Source: Tengunoibacter tsumagoiensis (GTDB lineage: Bacteria; Chloroflexota; Ktedonobacteria; Ktedonobacterales; Ktedonobacteraceae). From it: 64,000 bases of DNA. The position numbers and the translations under genes are program-made. The stretch spans positions 3,409,001 to 3,473,000 of the forward strand of contig NZ_BIFR01000001.1 in NCBI RefSeq assembly GCF_003967535.1. The letters run 5' to 3'. Positions 62,848 to 64,000 of the stretch are shown here, piece after piece (the first letter of the stretch is position 1; each line of letters opens with the position of its first letter). The notes beneath the pieces are model-generated. The model had not been told where the DNA came from. It ran no database searches and saw only the letters and a program-made list of their open reading frames with translations.

Positions 62848-64000
62848 ATGCAACAACAAGAAGTTTCTTTGCCAGAACCCAAACCTCTTTTTGTGGTCGA
62901 TCCACAGGGGAAAAAAGTGTTCCTGGATGCGCATAAAAATTCCATGTATCTAAACGTGCAGGACTATGGAGCAGTTGGTGATGGACGAGCTGATGATACA
63001 GGTCCTATTCAGAACGCTATCAATCAGGCAGCAGGAGGCGCGACAATCTTTTTTCCACCTGGTGTCTATCTGATCTCACGGACCATTGCGCTGAAAAATG
63101 GTCTGAGCTACCTGGGCTCCAATTCCACGATCAAACAGGCAAAGAATAGTAATCTCCTCGCCCTGGCAGCAGTTCAGGAATATCTCCAGAATGAGACCTT
63201 TGCCAGCCCACCAGTGCACATGACCAATCTCTGTTTTGATGGCAATAGCGCTCATAATACCCATCCACCACGACACGGTGGTCATGGGCTGGTTCTTATG
63301 TCATCCTATTCAACCATTGAGGGGTGCTGGTTCACAAATATTCCTCAGACTGCAATTGTTTTTTCTGATCGGAATAGTGTGGGAAAAATTCTTCGCAACA
63401 GCTCGATTGAGAATACGGTGGTCCGCTGCAAAATAGAGACAACGGGTCAGTATGGGATCTGGGTACGAGACGAAGATAGTGGCCGTTGCACAGATGGATA
63501 TATTCGCGATTGTGTGGTCAATGGGACTGCCGACACGGCCATTTTTGTCGAACGTGGTGCTGGCTGGTTTTTGTCAGGAAATCATGTCTATGGATGTCAG
63601 TTATCGGGCATTATTGTAGACAATGCCTGGTCAACAAGCATTATTGGCAATGAGGTTGATGGGTATGGATACAATATGTCAGCTTCGGTTGGCTATTGTG
63701 CAGGGCTGAGTGTCACCTGTATTGGACCACGTGCAACTATCGTGCAGGGGAATGTTGTTTCAACTCCAGAGATGAACCCACACACAATGTACCAGCATCT
63801 TGTTATTACTGGTGGCGGGTCGACCGATACTCGTTGTGTCGTTGTTGGTAATGCTATCCTGGGCGGTTATGTTCCTCGCGGCTCCAATGGCGCTCAACAG
63901 AGCAAACAAGCAGAGCATAGTGCAGGTATTGTTGTCCAGAGCAATGCGACTCAGATCTCCAGTAAGCAACAATTCTATGCGCTGGTGGCGCTGAATCGTG
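62848..64000 (+). CDS. Right-handed beta-helix / pectate-lyase-like protein (3' end missing)
   Basis: 384 visible residues, running off the right edge. N-terminal LNVQDYGAVGDGRADDTGPIQNAINQAAGGATIFFPPGVYLISRTI is the pectate lyase/GH28-type start (family patterns NVxDYGAxGDGxxDDTxAIQxAI and FPxGxY), then turns of a beta-helix with asparagine ladders (GNHVYGCQLSGIIVDNAWSTSIIGNEVDG, RATIVQGNVVS). Such proteins act on polysaccharides as lyases or hydrolases, or bind them. No signal peptide is visible at ATG 62848, so the site of action is open. Its ribosome site is weak. Catalytic residues cannot be judged. Confidence 0.85.
   Translation, partial: MQQQEVSLPEPKPLFVVDPQGKKVFLDAHKNSMYLNVQDYGAVGDGRADDTGPIQNAINQAAGGATIFFPPGVYLISRTIALKNGLSYLGSNSTIKQAKNSNLLALAAVQEYLQNETFASPPVHMTNLCFDGNSAHNTHPPRHGGHGLVLMSSYSTIEGCWFTNIPQTAIVFSDRNSVGKILRNSSIENTVVRCKIETTGQYGIWVRDEDSGRCTDGYIRDCVVNGTADTAIFVERGAGWFLSGNHVYGCQLSGIIVDNAWSTSIIGNEVDGYGYNMSASVGYCAGLSVTCIGPRATIVQGNVVSTPEMNPHTMYQHLVITGGGSTDTRCVVVGNAILGGYVPRGSNGAQQSKQAEHSAGIVVQSNATQISSKQQFYALVALNR

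Overview
The window is one contiguous piece of bacterial chromosome, with no rRNA, tRNA, CRISPR or complete mobile element seen. Gene content points to a Ktedonobacteria-type member of the Chloroflexota: several TTG starts with strong Shine-Dalgarno sequences, LAL-type LuxR and TipA-type MerR regulators, proteins with TP-rich linkers between carbohydrate-binding modules, a CPBP protease remnant, and about 50 % GC. The taxon is an inference from gene content.

Layout. 1-3440: cut-off cytochrome P450, an N-terminally truncated LuxR regulator and an SDR dehydrogenase. 3472-6527: a GH4 glycosidase and a SASA-type acetylesterase diverge from a region with two identical TTGTATACAA operators. 6606-8830: ribB-ribH-ribE under a complete FMN riboswitch with a clear promoter. 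8995-10904: a divergent ThuA-like / Gfo-Idh-MocA pair resembling thuAB. 10986-16510: operon deoR - rhaI - rhaB - Gfo/Idh/MocA - TIM-barrel isomerase for L-rhamnose. 16761-19704: divergent lactate-oxidation genes lutC and a fused lutB-lutA, which fits rhamnose breakdown through lactaldehyde and lactate. No rhamnulose-1-phosphate aldolase is in the window. 19803-21932: a GC-rich DUF899 gene and a lactonase. 22017-29767: a 1259-residue secreted multi-module protein, a GntR/LacI-type regulator and phosphoketolase. 30093-32969: a class I glutamine amidotransferase and pgi. 33075-34584: a His-rich double-glycine peptide and an APH-like protein lacking the catalytic Asp. 35148-40639: CPBP remnant, F420-type NADP reductase-like protein, molybdopterin oxidoreductase, PPOX-fold protein and an unknown secreted protein. 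41023-47044: accessory stretch with a GNAT remnant, an SMP-30 protein of foreign composition, a DUF2268 protease diverging from a TipA-type regulator with duplicated operators, and a duplicated 5' gene start around a lipoprotein hydrolase. 47609-53920: second multi-module secreted protein, tyrosine recombinase, small proteins and an AraC regulator. 54101-62670: PhyH dioxygenase, two-component system and a divergent three-gene ABC export system whose first ATPase has an AbrB-like tail. 62848-64000: start of a beta-helix protein.

Overall this is a plant-polymer and sugar-using genome region: extracellular carbohydrate binding or hydrolysis, deacetylation, uronide hydrolysis, rhamnose breakdown to lactate, and central sugar phosphate enzymes. 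The most interesting items are the two large secreted proteins sharing a catalytic-looking domain with conserved Glu pairs at nearly identical spacing, the His-rich double-glycine peptide, the paired operators of the MerR/DUF2268 unit, and the ABC ATPase with AbrB-like repeats. Many convergent gene pairs are separated by long, nearly perfect inverted repeats, two of them loop-free palindromes of 52 and 42 bp.
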